A stretch of 64,000 bases of DNA from the NCBI RefSeq assembly GCF_015354615.1, contig NZ_JACAVQ010000001.1, forward strand, positions 186,001 to 250,000, given 5' to 3'. The translations under genes and the position numbers were made by a program. Positions 37,910 to 46,946 of this stretch are shown one piece after another; positions within the stretch are counted from its first letter, which is position 1; each line of letters starts with the position of its first letter. The notes below the pieces were generated by a model that saw nothing but the letters and a program-made list of their open reading frames with translations, was not told where the DNA came from and did no database searches. This DNA is from Aliidiomarina indica. Its GTDB lineage: Bacteria; Pseudomonadota; Gammaproteobacteria; Enterobacterales; Alteromonadaceae.

Positions 37910-40900
37910 ATGAGAATGTTACTTGCGGTAATTTTATTGGTTATCGCAGTTGCGCCGAGCTGGGCGCAGGAACCAATAGCCTACTGGGCACAAAACGACA
38001 ATGTCTTAGCTGATGGCTCGAATGGCTTCAGCCCAGATTCCTTTCCACAGCAAGCGGATGAAGGGTCCGGCATTCTGTACTTACAGAATTTCGATGAAAC
38101 CTTAACGTCTGCGGGCGCCTATCAGCGCATTTTAAGCTTTGCCGGCAGCACGCAAAACCGTTTGAGCACGAGTTATCCTTCCGGTGGTTCGCTTTCTATT
38201 CAAGGGGGCGCGGGTTTAAGTAACAACGGCGCTCAGGTTGTTATGGAAGTAGATACCACGGGCTTTCAAGATATTCGCTTTAGCTTGGCCATTAACACCA
38301 CAGCAACCGGCTTTGATACGCGCGTATTTGAGTGGTCAACGGATGGTGTGAATTACACCGAGTTTGCCACTGACCAAGGCCGCGGCAGCTGGTTTGTGCG
38401 TTCTTATGATTTGTCTGATGTGAACGAACTGAACGATAACAATCAGGTGTATATTCGTATCACCATTGACGGTGCAACCAATGCATCTGGCAACAATCGA
38501 TTCGATAACATTCTGGTTTCAGGCGTGAGCTTAGATAGCCTAACGCGCATGACGGTTTATGATCGTGACTTTGCAGATGACCCTTTTTCACGGGGTTGGC
38601 AGCAAGTAAACGTGGTGGGAGATGTACCTTGGGATTGGAACGGTAGTTTCGCCAATGTGAGCTACTCCACTTTCAGTGGTGGTTCCTGTTCAGAAGCCGA
38701 TAGCTGGATGATCTCCCCGGCATTTGATTTAGACCGGCAAAGCGGCGAGCGTTTATTGGTTGATGTGGCACGCGGATTTAACGGGAGTAACGGTCTTGAA
38801 GTGTATTTCTCAAGCAGTTACGACGGTTCGGGTGTAATTGATGCGGCCGATTGGACACTGATTACCGAAATTACGGGCAACGATTTCTCGAGCAATAATA
38901 CGCCGGTAAGTTTTGGCCCGTTTGACACATTGCAGGGGGAATCAGGCCTAGGTTATGTTGCCTTCCGATATGCCTTTGATAGCGGAAATTGCAGCACATG
39001 GCGCATTGCCAACTTCGCCATTGAGGCAGATGTTCAAAACAACGAATCTCCGTTCCAGTGTGGTGCACATGCGGATGCCATACATTGGGTACAAGGATTT
39101 GGTTTCCAAAGCCCGGTGCAAGGTGCGCAAGTACAAGTGGAAGCCATTGTTACTGCGTCGTTCCAAGATACCTTTGATGGTGGTTTAGGTGGTTTCTATC
39201 TGCAAGAAGCAGATGAGAATCACGACGATAACCCGCTTACATCTGAAGGTATTTTTGTTTACGACAATAACTTTGGCGTGAACGTTAATGTGGGCGACAA
39301 AGTACGGGTGGCCGGTGTGGTCGGTGAGTTCTTTGGTCATACGCAAATTCAAGATGTGACCGATGTCGCGGTATGTGCAACCAATCAGTTGGGCCGAGTA
39401 TCGCCAGTAGCGGTTGAGTTGCCAGCAGCAAGTTTGATTGATTTCGAATCAATTGAAGGGATGTGGGTCGAGACCACTCAAAGCCTTACCGTTACTGACG
39501 TGTTTAATGTGGCGCGGTTCGGTGAAATCGGTGTGTCTAAAGGGCGTATTTTCCAGCCAACGCAAGTCGTTCGAGCGGGCGATGATGCCCGTGCGCTGCA
39601 AGCAGAAAACGATCGCAACCGCTTATTAATCGATAACGCGCGCACAGGAACCTACCGCACGCCATATATGACCGGTGCTGATGGCTTCTCTGAGCTTTCT
39701 GCGTCTAATCCAATTCGTAATGGCTTCGTGGTAAACCCAGGCTTTAGCGGCATTATGGGATATGCATTTAATGCCTATCGCATTCGCAGCGAAGCAACAC
39801 CGGAGTTTGATACCAACGCAAATGCGCGTAGCGAAGAGCCACAGATGCAGCAAACCGGTAACCTGCGGATTGGTACCTACAACGTAGAGAACTTGTTTAC
39901 GACCTTCCAACAATCAGGGAATAGCTGTGGCCCTAATGCGTTAGGCTGTCGGGGTGCCCGAAATCAAAACGAGTTGGATCGTCAATTAGACAAAGTAACC
40001 TCCGCCATTCTCGCAACCAATGCCGATATGCTGGCACTTGTTGAAATCGAGAATGATGGCAACGACGCCACCTTAGCGATGTTGGTAAGCGCATTGAATG
40101 CTGCAGACAACCGCGCGGATTGGGCATATATCCCCACCGGCTTTGTTGGTACGGATGCGATTAAACCAGCATTTATTTATCGGACCGGTAGCTTAGCGCT
40201 GGAAGGGGATTTAGCGGTACTTACCTCGGCTGTTGATCCAGACTTTGATGACTCGCGTCAGCGTCCGGCGCTAGCTCAGAGCTTCCGCGCGCCAACAGGT
40301 CAAGTGTTTACAGCTGTGGCGGTACATTTACGAGCGAAAGCATCCTGCCCAAGTGGCTCAGGCCCCAACGCGGATTCTGGTGATGGCCAAGGTTGTTGGA
40401 ATGAATGGCGTACGCTCTCTGCTGGTGCACTAACGCGCTGGATGGAGACGGATCCGACCGGAACAGGCGCTGATGCGGTGGTCATTTTAGGTGATTTTAA
40501 TGCCTATGCCATGGAAGACCCATTGCTGGCTCTAAAAGATGCCGGTTACGCGAACCTCGCAATTGCAGCGAACGGTGGCAGCCCAGAGGTGTACAGCTAT
40601 ACCTTTATGGGACAGGCGGGCTCGCTTGATCATGCTTATGCGAACAATGCGTTTGCTCAGTATGTTGTTGATGCCCGGGCCTGGCATATCAATTCCGACG
40701 AGACGCCAGCGTTTAACTATGAAGAGCGCTTACCTTCAAGCTCATGGTTTAAACCTGCTAGCTTCTACAATGCGGATCCCTATCGTTCATCGGATCATGA
40801 TCCATTGATCATTGAGTTGAATCTGCTTCCTACCTGCGCGCCTGGTATTGGTAATCGTCCAGCGCACCCCCGTGGTAAGCAACTTCCTGTTCCCCAATGT

Positions 40901-40933
40901 GGTAACAGCAACCGTGGGGGTAATGGCCGGTAA
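37910..40933 (+). CDS. exeM: Extracellular endonuclease, ExeM/NucH type
   Basis: Secreted DNase of 1007 residues. Signal peptide (LLAVILLVIAVAPSWAQ); two beta-rich regions, the second resembling choice-of-anchor J (SWMISPAFDLDRQSGERLLV); an OB-fold segment (about 400-500, VEAIVTASFQDTFDGG); then an endonuclease/exonuclease/phosphatase domain from about residue 645 with RIGTYNVENLF, LVEIENDGND, AVHLRAK, LGDFNAY and SSDHDPL as metal and catalytic motifs. Shewanella ExeM ends in a GlyGly-CTERM; here the C-terminus is a Pro/Asn/Gly-rich tail without a membrane helix. The ATG at 37910 follows GGGGA; an in-frame ATG at 37895 is possible. Confidence 0.87.
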   Translation: MRMLLAVILLVIAVAPSWAQEPIAYWAQNDNVLADGSNGFSPDSFPQQADEGSGILYLQNFDETLTSAGAYQRILSFAGSTQNRLSTSYPSGGSLSIQGGAGLSNNGAQVVMEVDTTGFQDIRFSLAINTTATGFDTRVFEWSTDGVNYTEFATDQGRGSWFVRSYDLSDVNELNDNNQVYIRITIDGATNASGNNRFDNILVSGVSLDSLTRMTVYDRDFADDPFSRGWQQVNVVGDVPWDWNGSFANVSYSTFSGGSCSEADSWMISPAFDLDRQSGERLLVDVARGFNGSNGLEVYFSSSYDGSGVIDAADWTLITEITGNDFSSNNTPVSFGPFDTLQGESGLGYVAFRYAFDSGNCSTWRIANFAIEADVQNNESPFQCGAHADAIHWVQGFGFQSPVQGAQVQVEAIVTASFQDTFDGGLGGFYLQEADENHDDNPLTSEGIFVYDNNFGVNVNVGDKVRVAGVVGEFFGHTQIQDVTDVAVCATNQLGRVSPVAVELPAASLIDFESIEGMWVETTQSLTVTDVFNVARFGEIGVSKGRIFQPTQVVRAGDDARALQAENDRNRLLIDNARTGTYRTPYMTGADGFSELSASNPIRNGFVVNPGFSGIMGYAFNAYRIRSEATPEFDTNANARSEEPQMQQTGNLRIGTYNVENLFTTFQQSGNSCGPNALGCRGARNQNELDRQLDKVTSAILATNADMLALVEIENDGNDATLAMLVSALNAADNRADWAYIPTGFVGTDAIKPAFIYRTGSLALEGDLAVLTSAVDPDFDDSRQRPALAQSFRAPTGQVFTAVAVHLRAKASCPSGSGPNADSGDGQGCWNEWRTLSAGALTRWMETDPTGTGADAVVILGDFNAYAMEDPLLALKDAGYANLAIAANGGSPEVYSYTFMGQAGSLDHAYANNAFAQYVVDARAWHINSDETPAFNYEERLPSSSWFKPASFYNADPYRSSDHDPLIIELNLLPTCAPGIGNRPAHPRGKQLPVPQCGNSNRGGNGR

Positions 40934-40955
40934 TTATCCTCTGTACGACGGTACT

Positions 40956-40988
40956 AAAAGCCCCGCATGCCTGCATGCGGGGCTTTTT
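40956..40988. terminator. Bidirectional terminator
   Basis: Stem AAAGCCCCGCATGC with its complement, TTTTTT on the plus strand and CTTTTAG on the minus strand. It lies between convergent genes and can serve both. Confidence 0.88.
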
Positions 40989-41003
40989 TATAGCGAGCGT
41001 TAT

Positions 41004-41639
41004 TTAGTCTACTCTAGATTTATTAAAAAAATGCTTGAGTAACAAATGAGTAGGAATATAAATCACAACAACAAAGGCAATCCATAACAGCAGTAAATAC
41101 AACCATGGATTGATTACATCTTGGGGCGCGCCAGGGCCGTACACCCAGTTAATATTTGCCGAAGGCTCACTCACTAAATAAGTCACAGGTAAAACAACCA
41201 GAGCGATGGCAGATTGTAGCGGTAACGCTCGTTCATCGTAACCAAATTGATACAGCATATAAAAGAGCACCAGTGGCAGGGCAATATGGAAGGTAGCTGA
41301 AAGAAAGCGAATATGCAGTGCCATGTCGGGATCAAACATATAGCTTGCGATCACGGTAAAATAACTGAGTGTGACAAAATCTAGCACCCACACAAGTTCT
41401 GGTATCAACACGGCAACGGCCATGGTACTTGCGAGCAGTCGGTTACCGAACCATAATGCGGGCACTAGTAAAATCAGCGCAATATCTGAAAACCACAGAT
41501 AATTGGCTGGCCCCATATAATCCCACCAAAAAACCAACACCACCACAGCGATAACCGTAAAGCCGAGTTTTATCCATAACGGTATGTCTTTTCCCGATCC
41601 TGAGTTCTTATAGGCACTCTTAAACCTGACTAAGGACAT
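41004..41639 (-). CDS. Integral membrane protein of unknown function
   Basis: Not recognised. The 211 residues have about six hydrophobic helices (near 25-42, 50-68, 70-92, 110-130, 140-157 and 180-200) separated by short loops and a short basic C-terminus. WVYGPGAPQ in the last loop is distinctive. The ATG at 41639 has a G-rich stretch upstream; an in-frame GTG at 41645 is the alternative. It shares a terminator with the convergent nuclease gene. Repeat copies and then ssrA lie upstream of it. Confidence 0.7.
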   Translation of the reverse strand: MSLVRFKSAYKNSGSGKDIPLWIKLGFTVIAVVVLVFWWDYMGPANYLWFSDIALILLVPALWFGNRLLASTMAVAVLIPELVWVLDFVTLSYFTVIASYMFDPDMALHIRFLSATFHIALPLVLFYMLYQFGYDERALPLQSAIALVVLPVTYLVSEPSANINWVYGPGAPQDVINPWLYLLLLWIAFVVVIYIPTHLLLKHFFNKSRVD

Positions 41640-41698
41640 TAACACCCCCGTGAATTAACTAAGGTTTCTAGTAGTTTAGCAAACTGAGGCAGAGAGGG

Positions 41699-41977
41699 GG
41701 GGAACGCCCAAACCCCCATGGACGGGTTTACGGCGTCCAGCACGGGGACATTCCTGATCCCGTGTCTACCCGGAGCGAGAGACCAACGCGGTGCGTTGGC
41801 TACCACCATACTTGAAGCTGTGCCGGAAATACGGGGTTAGGATATGGCGCCGTGCGGGTGTGCGCGGCATGGATGCCGCGCCCAAGCCCCCATGGATGGG
41901 TTTACGGCGTCCCGCACGGGGACATTCCTGACACCGTGTCTACCCGGAGCTAGAGACCAACGCGATGCAATGGCTAC
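41699..41977 (-). repeat. 1.6 copies of the 174-bp repeat, minus orientation
   Basis: Read on the minus strand, the sequence from 41977 gives GTAGCCATTGCATCGCGTTGG, then the full unit with GTCCCCGTGCGGGACG, CCCATCCATGGG and GCGCGGCATCCATGCCGCGC. A second unit starts at 41805 (GGTAGCCAACGCAC) and breaks off near 41699 after the CCATGG block. Both copies carry the CGGGTAGACACGG variant also seen in the fourth unit of the 15-kb array. They lie just after the ssrA terminator, in the same direction as ssrA. Confidence 0.92.
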
Positions 41978-41988
41978 GACAGACCCAA

Positions 41989-42020
41989 TAAAAAACCCCG
42001 CACTTTTCAGTGCAGGGTTT
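41989..42020 (-). terminator. ssrA terminator
   Basis: On the minus strand AAACCCTGCACT, a GAAA loop, AGTGCGGGG and a T-run follow the CCA end of tmRNA by eight bases. Confidence 0.85.
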
Positions 42021-42027
42021 CAGTGTT

Positions 42028-42382
42028 TGGTGGAGCTGGGGGGATTTGAACCCCCGTCCGCAATATCGCCACCCTCGGTACTACATGCTTAGCCGTCTCA
42101 TTTAATTAACTACTGAAACGCCGAGGGGCAGGCTTTTCAGCAGCGAGTCCGATTGGTTTTAACGCTTTGGCTCCGGACGAAGCCGCCACGCGAGTCTGAC
42201 TTAGATGACTATCCAGACCTGGTCTCTCAGACGAAGCGCCAGTGGATAGCTAGCGGGCTATTATGCCGCTAGAGCGTAGTTGTCGTCGTTTGCAACTATT
42301 AGTTTGAGGCTTTTTACGAGGCCAGCCTCACCTCGGCATGCACCTTGAGCTTTATATATCCCGTCGAATCCTAATCAGCCCC
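42028..42382 (-). ncRNA. ssrA: Transfer-messenger RNA
   Basis: tmRNA for rescue of stalled ribosomes. On the minus strand it starts GGGGCTGATTAGGATTCGAC and ends with a T-arm (GTTCAAATC) and CAGCTCCACCA; the ends pair as a seven-base acceptor stem. The tag frame (42293-42261) encodes ANDDNYALAA then TAA, the usual gammaproteobacterial degradation tag. The length, about 355 nt, is normal, and pseudoknot-like GC-rich segments flank the tag. Confidence 0.97.
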
Positions 42383-42400
42383 AGATGTTAGAACAGGTTC

Positions 42401-42406
42401 ATTATA
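42401..42406 (-). promoter_or_regulatory. Likely ssrA -10 element
   Basis: A perfect TATAAT on the minus strand lies 18 bases before the mature tmRNA 5' end, consistent with a short precursor processed by RNase P. No strong -35 is visible. Confidence 0.55.
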
Positions 42407-42537
42407 ACGAACTTGGCAAGAATACGCTACGACAACCTGAATGCATTCTGAGTCTATTTGCACGGGTTTGGGGTGTGTTCAGCGGATATTTTACGTTATT
42501 GTATAGACAGTCTAATCGCCTAAACCCAGATATATTC

Positions 42538-43923
42538 ATGCCAAAACTAATTTCCGCACCCGAGTGGACTGCTTTCGTGCCCTATCCAAGCATTGCTGCA
42601 GATATCGTCATGGTGCTGCACGGGCTTATTGTGTTGTTTGTCGTCATAGCACTGCCACTCACCATTATCGGTGGGATAAAGCGCTGGCGTTGGATTAGGA
42701 ACACCTGGTTTCGGTTAGCGCATTTGGTGATTATTTTGATTGTGGTGATTCAGGCGTTGTCGGGTCGCTATTGTCCACTTACGTACGTTGAACGCGATTT
42801 GCGTTTGGCGGCGGGACAATCCAGTTTTGACGCCTCATTTATTGATCACTGGGTATCCAAGTTTATCTATTTTGATTTGCCTGCGTGGGTGTTTATGGTC
42901 ACCTACGTTCTTTTTTGTTTGGCCGTGATGTATACGTGGTGGCGTTGGCCGCCGCGGTTAGTCGGCTATCGTCGTAAATTTGAAGCGAGGTTATATATGA
43001 AGCATAACGAAACCTATCCAATTGGCACGCCAGGACAACCGTGGGACGAAGCCGATATGCAAGCGTGGCTCACCCGTCAACGTATTCGTCGCTCCTATGA
43101 AACGGATGTTCTTAGCGCTATTGAAGGGTTACGTGATGACTTTGCGGTAGAAAGCTATGGGACCTTGCCGTACGCAAGCTTAGTGGGGCGCGATTATCCG
43201 CTATTTTTAGTGAAATCAAAGCAGTGGGACGAATCGAAACCGATTCTGGTGGTTACCGGAGGCGTTCATGGCTATGAAACATCGGGAGTACACGGCGCAA
43301 TACGTTTTCTGCAAACAAAAGCGAAGCACTATGAAACCTCGGTAAACATTCTCGTATTCCCGTGCATTAGTCCTTGGGGATACGAAACCATTAATCGTTG
43401 GAACCCATTAGCGGTGGATCCGAATCGTTCATTTCTTGCCGACTCACCTGCCCAAGAGGCGGCACTGGCAATGGCTGTGGTGGAGAAATTAGAAGGCACC
43501 GTCCTTATGCATATCGATTTGCATGAAACCACCGACACGGACAATACCGAGTTCCGCCCTGCGTTAGCGGCACGTGAAGGGACGGTGAATACCAACTGGA
43601 ATATTCCCGATGGCTTTTATCTGGTAGGGGATAGTGAGCGTCCGACGCTTGATTTCCAAAAGGCGATTCTTAAATCCGTGAGCAAAGTAACCCATATTGC
43701 CGAAGCGGATGAGCGCAATGAACTCATCGGTGCGCCTGTGGACTACCCTGGATTGATTCATTATGCAGGGAAACGCTATGGCCTTTGTATGGGATTAACT
43801 GACGCACCTTTTGTATCAACGACCGAAGTGTATCCCGATAGCGCCAATGCTACTCCTGAAATCTGTACACAGGCCCAGGTCGCGGCTGTGGTGGGTGGTA
43901 TTGAGTACGCGCTGAAGGCGTAA
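42538..43923 (+). CDS. DUF2784 membrane domain fused to M14 metallocarboxypeptidase-like domain
   Basis: One continuous frame of 461 residues. Residues about 1-150 match DUF2784, a small membrane family: helices near 20-45, 55-75 and 115-140, with QALSGRYCPLTYVERDLR and DLPAWVFMVTY. From about residue 154 (MKHNETYPIGTPGQPW) an M14-type zinc peptidase domain follows, with HGYE (GGVHGYETSGVHG) and the third ligand in HIDLHETTD. These are normally separate proteins. The ATG at 42997 has GAGG seven bases upstream, so a free peptidase may also be made. It is divergent from ssrA. The start at 42538 is the first that gives the DUF2784 N-terminus. Confidence 0.78.
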   Translation: MPKLISAPEWTAFVPYPSIAADIVMVLHGLIVLFVVIALPLTIIGGIKRWRWIRNTWFRLAHLVIILIVVIQALSGRYCPLTYVERDLRLAAGQSSFDASFIDHWVSKFIYFDLPAWVFMVTYVLFCLAVMYTWWRWPPRLVGYRRKFEARLYMKHNETYPIGTPGQPWDEADMQAWLTRQRIRRSYETDVLSAIEGLRDDFAVESYGTLPYASLVGRDYPLFLVKSKQWDESKPILVVTGGVHGYETSGVHGAIRFLQTKAKHYETSVNILVFPCISPWGYETINRWNPLAVDPNRSFLADSPAQEAALAMAVVEKLEGTVLMHIDLHETTDTDNTEFRPALAAREGTVNTNWNIPDGFYLVGDSERPTLDFQKAILKSVSKVTHIAEADERNELIGAPVDYPGLIHYAGKRYGLCMGLTDAPFVSTTEVYPDSANATPEICTQAQVAAVVGGIEYALKA

Positions 43924-44003
43924 AATCTGCGCCCAGATTAGCGCTTGTACAAAAAGTGGGGTAGGGTAAAGCCGATCCCCACGTTACTAAAAAGAATAAA
44001 TAG

Positions 44004-44930
44004 ATGCACCCAAGGAAGAATTTTAAAATTCGGCAGTATATTGCCTCCCATTCGATTTTGCGGCTCACGCTCGATTTTATCATCGTCAATGCCGTGCTCG
44101 CGATGTTGTTGGCAATCATCATCGGCTTTGTTATTGGTGATGTGCAAAATACCATTACCTATTTTTATCATATCTATACCGAGTTGTTTGGGAAGGAACC
44201 CCGCTGGACACTGCCTGATCAATTTATGTATCAGAATATTCGGGCGTTTCTGGCTACCTTGTCGTTGCTCTCGCCGTCTATTTTCCTCGGGATTATCATC
44301 TATAAATTCTTTGTACTGAGCCGCGATAATATTGTGTTTCGCAGTAAAGCGGATGTGTTCGAAGAAGGGGATGACCGCTATCTCAATATTCATTTCTATA
44401 TCGCGTCGTCGTTGCGCTTGTATAACTTACGCTTTTCCGCGTTTATCCGCACTTACGAGAAGAAACGAGAAGATAATTCTGAAAAGCTCTACCCCATGAA
44501 TACGTTCCCGCTGCGGTTAGGCCAAGACTCTATGTATCCGTTGCCATATAACTACGTACCCAGCCGCTTCCGATTGCGTTTCAAATCACCCAAGGTGAAT
44601 TTTTTGAAAGATGGCGTTATTGAAGTGATTACCAAAGAAAGAACGCTTCGATTAGATAGTAAGCAAGGGGATTTTTGCGAATTATACATTATCGCCCGAG
44701 GACAAGTACCCGAGTTGCAAGCACGCTTTAACGAAGTGAAGCGCTATCGCTTACCAGAAGACATATCCCATGAACCTTTGCCGCAGATGTGTACGCGTTT
44801 TATTCGCGATAAGAACCGCTTTGAAGTAGATAACTGGCAAGATTTTGAACCCGAGAAAAAACGCCGAGGGTGGTTGAAATCCTGGCGCGCTAAAATGCGC
44901 AAGCGCCTATACACGAAGCAAGCGAAGTAA
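44004..44930 (+). CDS. Two-helix membrane protein with large cytoplasmic beta-rich domain
   Basis: Not recognised. Of the 308 residues, two hydrophobic helices are visible (about 22-48 and 84-105), with a 35-residue loop between them, then a soluble C-terminal domain of about 200 residues with many alternating hydrophobic residues, ending in a basic tail (KKRRGWLKSWRAKMRKR). The layout resembles an inward-rectifier potassium channel, but the loop has no TxGYG-type selectivity filter, so channel function is not supported. It ends inside the convergent DUF1028 gene by 24 bases. Confidence 0.68.
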   Translation: MHPRKNFKIRQYIASHSILRLTLDFIIVNAVLAMLLAIIIGFVIGDVQNTITYFYHIYTELFGKEPRWTLPDQFMYQNIRAFLATLSLLSPSIFLGIIIYKFFVLSRDNIVFRSKADVFEEGDDRYLNIHFYIASSLRLYNLRFSAFIRTYEKKREDNSEKLYPMNTFPLRLGQDSMYPLPYNYVPSRFRLRFKSPKVNFLKDGVIEVITKERTLRLDSKQGDFCELYIIARGQVPELQARFNEVKRYRLPEDISHEPLPQMCTRFIRDKNRFEVDNWQDFEPEKKRRGWLKSWRAKMRKRLYTKQAK

Positions 44931-45782
44931 TGCGTGCCCCTCACTAAACAGCAACGAGCTAAAGCGATTCTTTTTCATATCGTAATTACTCGCTAGGTTA
45001 TGTGTGGCAAGCAGCGTCAAAACTTGTTCCGGCTCATGGGGAACGCTTTCAGATGACTGTTTTAATAGGGCCAGAATGGACGCTAGCAACTTATTATCGG
45101 CAGGGCTAAGTTGCGCTTCTGGAATCATGTTGTGGGCAAAGTGTTGAGGGTTATAGAGCTTAAATAAGCTATATAAATCTCGCAATTCGGCAAGGGGGTG
45201 TGCCGACGCATCTACGCGCAAATCCACTAAGGTATCGGAGCTTCCCAAGTATCCCGCACCGGGACGTTTTATCAGCAGGGCGGCGGCCAGCTTGCCCCGA
45301 TAATCACCGCCATGCTGCTGTCCTGCGAGCATAGCTCGGAGCATGGCGTCGCCCAGTTCTAAACCATGGCGCAAGGCATCGGTAAAGGTGCTTGCCACCA
45401 CATCGATAGTACCTTGAACCAACATATTGCCGCAGGCAAAGAAATTATCCCCTTGAATCGACTCCACCGCTGGAGTGCATTCCGGACCGTCATAGAGTAA
45501 GCATTCGCCATGGCGGTTCATCAGGCCAAGTTGACGTTTGGAGGCAATAGGGTCGTCTTCTAAATAAGATTCGAGCACCCGTGCGAGCGGTGTTTCATGG
45601 CGCAGGTTATCAAGTGCCAACCTGGCCGATTCGGGATGGGCAAAGGATTGCGAGACAACAATGCCGCCGCGGGCGTCCACCCAAGGTACCAATGAACCCA
45701 CGGCCAGAAAGTTAGAGGCCGTGATCACGGCATAAGTATCGGTCGCAGGATCACGAGCTGCTAAGGTAAAGGTGGCGATCAT
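44907..45782 (-). CDS. DUF1028 family protein (Ntn-hydrolase-like)
   Basis: Member of DUF1028, a family related in fold to N-terminal-nucleophile hydrolases, function unknown. The 291 residues begin MIATFTLAARDPATDTYAVI, with WVDARGGIVVSQSFAHP and FACGNMLVQGTIDVV, the usual family blocks. AGGAG lies seven bases before the ATG at 45782. C-terminal residues 215-291 are helical and less conserved. It is convergent with the two-helix membrane gene, overlapping by 24 bases. Confidence 0.85.
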   Translation of the reverse strand: MIATFTLAARDPATDTYAVITASNFLAVGSLVPWVDARGGIVVSQSFAHPESARLALDNLRHETPLARVLESYLEDDPIASKRQLGLMNRHGECLLYDGPECTPAVESIQGDNFFACGNMLVQGTIDVVASTFTDALRHGLELGDAMLRAMLAGQQHGGDYRGKLAAALLIKRPGAGYLGSSDTLVDLRVDASAHPLAELRDLYSLFKLYNPQHFAHNMIPEAQLSPADNKLLASILALLKQSSESVPHEPEQVLTLLATHNLASNYDMKKNRFSSLLFSEGHALLRLLRV

Positions 45783-45854
45783 CGGATGAACTCCTCATGG
45801 CATCATGTATTAACCCTAACAGCCTGCAGGGGCTTTGCAAGTAGTGCCCACGAT

Positions 45855-46715
45855 TTAGTCGCGCTCGCGAATTAACCCTTCTTGAATCGTGGACGCTACT
45901 AAGGTGCCGTCACGGCTAAATATTTGTCCCCGAACAAGCCCGCGAGCACCCTGCGCCGATGGACTATCGATGGCGTACAGCAACCAATCATCCATCCGAA
46001 ATGGGCGGTGGAACCACATCGCATGGTCAATAGTCGCCATTTGTATTTTTGGATCCGCGAAGGTTTTACCGTGGGGCTGCAAGGATGTCGGTAAAAAATT
46101 AAAATCGGAAGCATAGGCGAGTAGATATTGATGTACGCGTTGATCATCAGGAAGCGCGCCATTGGATTTTAGCCATACATAGCGCTTAGGTTCACAGGCC
46201 TTCGGACGAAACGGGTTATATTCGGTAACAAAGCGCATCAGAATAGGTTTATCGCTGATAAATTTATTGCGAATACTCTCTGGGATTAGCTCTGCATGCT
46301 CGCGATAGATATCTAGATCTGAGGGTAGACCTTCTGGGCCAGGAACTTCAGGCATGGTGTCTTGGTGCTCAGCACCGCTTTCTGGGGTTTGGTAACTCGC
46401 CGTCATGTAGAAAATAGGCTTTCCAAACTGAATCGCTTTGACCCGGCGGGTAGAGAAACTTTTACCGTCGCGTACATTTTCAACATCATAAATAATCGGC
46501 TTGCTAGCATCGCCGGGCCGTAGGAAATAACTGTGAAACGAGTGCACCGCGCGATCTTCAGGAATGGTGTCTTTTGCTGCCGAGAGTGCTTGCCCCATAA
46601 CTTGCCCGCCAAATACGGCGCGAAAGCCTAAATCTTGGCTCTGTCCACGATAAATGCCTTGCTCGATGGACTCAAGATGCAGTAGTTCCAGTAAATCGTT
46701 TAGTACCTGACTCAT
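45855..46715 (-). CDS. tesB: Acyl-CoA thioesterase II
   Basis: Hydrolyses acyl-CoA esters to free acid and CoA. The 286 residues (E. coli 286) form a double hotdog fold: [14 protein letters not shown] and [13 protein letters not shown] in the first half, [13 protein letters not shown] in the second, where the catalytic aspartate lies. Divergent from acnA with 231 bp between the starts. Confidence 0.95.
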   Translation of the reverse strand: MSQVLNDLLELLHLESIEQGIYRGQSQDLGFRAVFGGQVMGQALSAAKDTIPEDRAVHSFHSYFLRPGDASKPIIYDVENVRDGKSFSTRRVKAIQFGKPIFYMTASYQTPESGAEHQDTMPEVPGPEGLPSDLDIYREHAELIPESIRNKFISDKPILMRFVTEYNPFRPKACEPKRYVWLKSNGALPDDQRVHQYLLAYASDFNFLPTSLQPHGKTFADPKIQMATIDHAMWFHRPFRMDDWLLYAIDSPSAQGARGLVRGQIFSRDGTLVASTIQEGLIRERD

Positions 46716-46899
46716 AGTTTTTATTTCACTCTCGACGTTTGCAACAACGGCCTCAGTATACCGTGAAATTGCGAGTTTTTGAGGAAACTTAGTGAAAATA
46801 TTCCCCCAGTGCCATGTGATATTCGTTTGCTATATATCGGTTATAGCTTGAATTTTTACAAATACAGCCCAAGCTTAGATACATCATATTATGAAATCT

Positions 46900-46929
46900 C
46901 ACTGTCTTGATGACAGTGGGCTTTGTTTT
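46900..46929 (+). other. Terminator-like hairpin in acnA leader
   Basis: CACTGTC-ttgat-GACAGTG (46900-46918) is followed by GGCTTTGTTTTT, and the acnA ribosome site AAAGGAG begins eight bases later. The upstream gene runs the other way, so this is in the acnA 5' leader. It could attenuate transcription or bind a regulator. Confidence 0.5.
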
Positions 46930-46946
46930 TCCGAAAGGAGCACACT

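Noticed and set aside
41844-42092. Open frame across the second repeat locus into ssrA
   Set aside because: Same repeat-derived pseudo-translation, running into the tmRNA gene on the other strand.
42997-43923. Annotating the M14 peptidase as a separate gene
   Set aside because: The frame is continuous with the DUF2784 part, so a single fused gene is listed and the internal start is reported as a finding.
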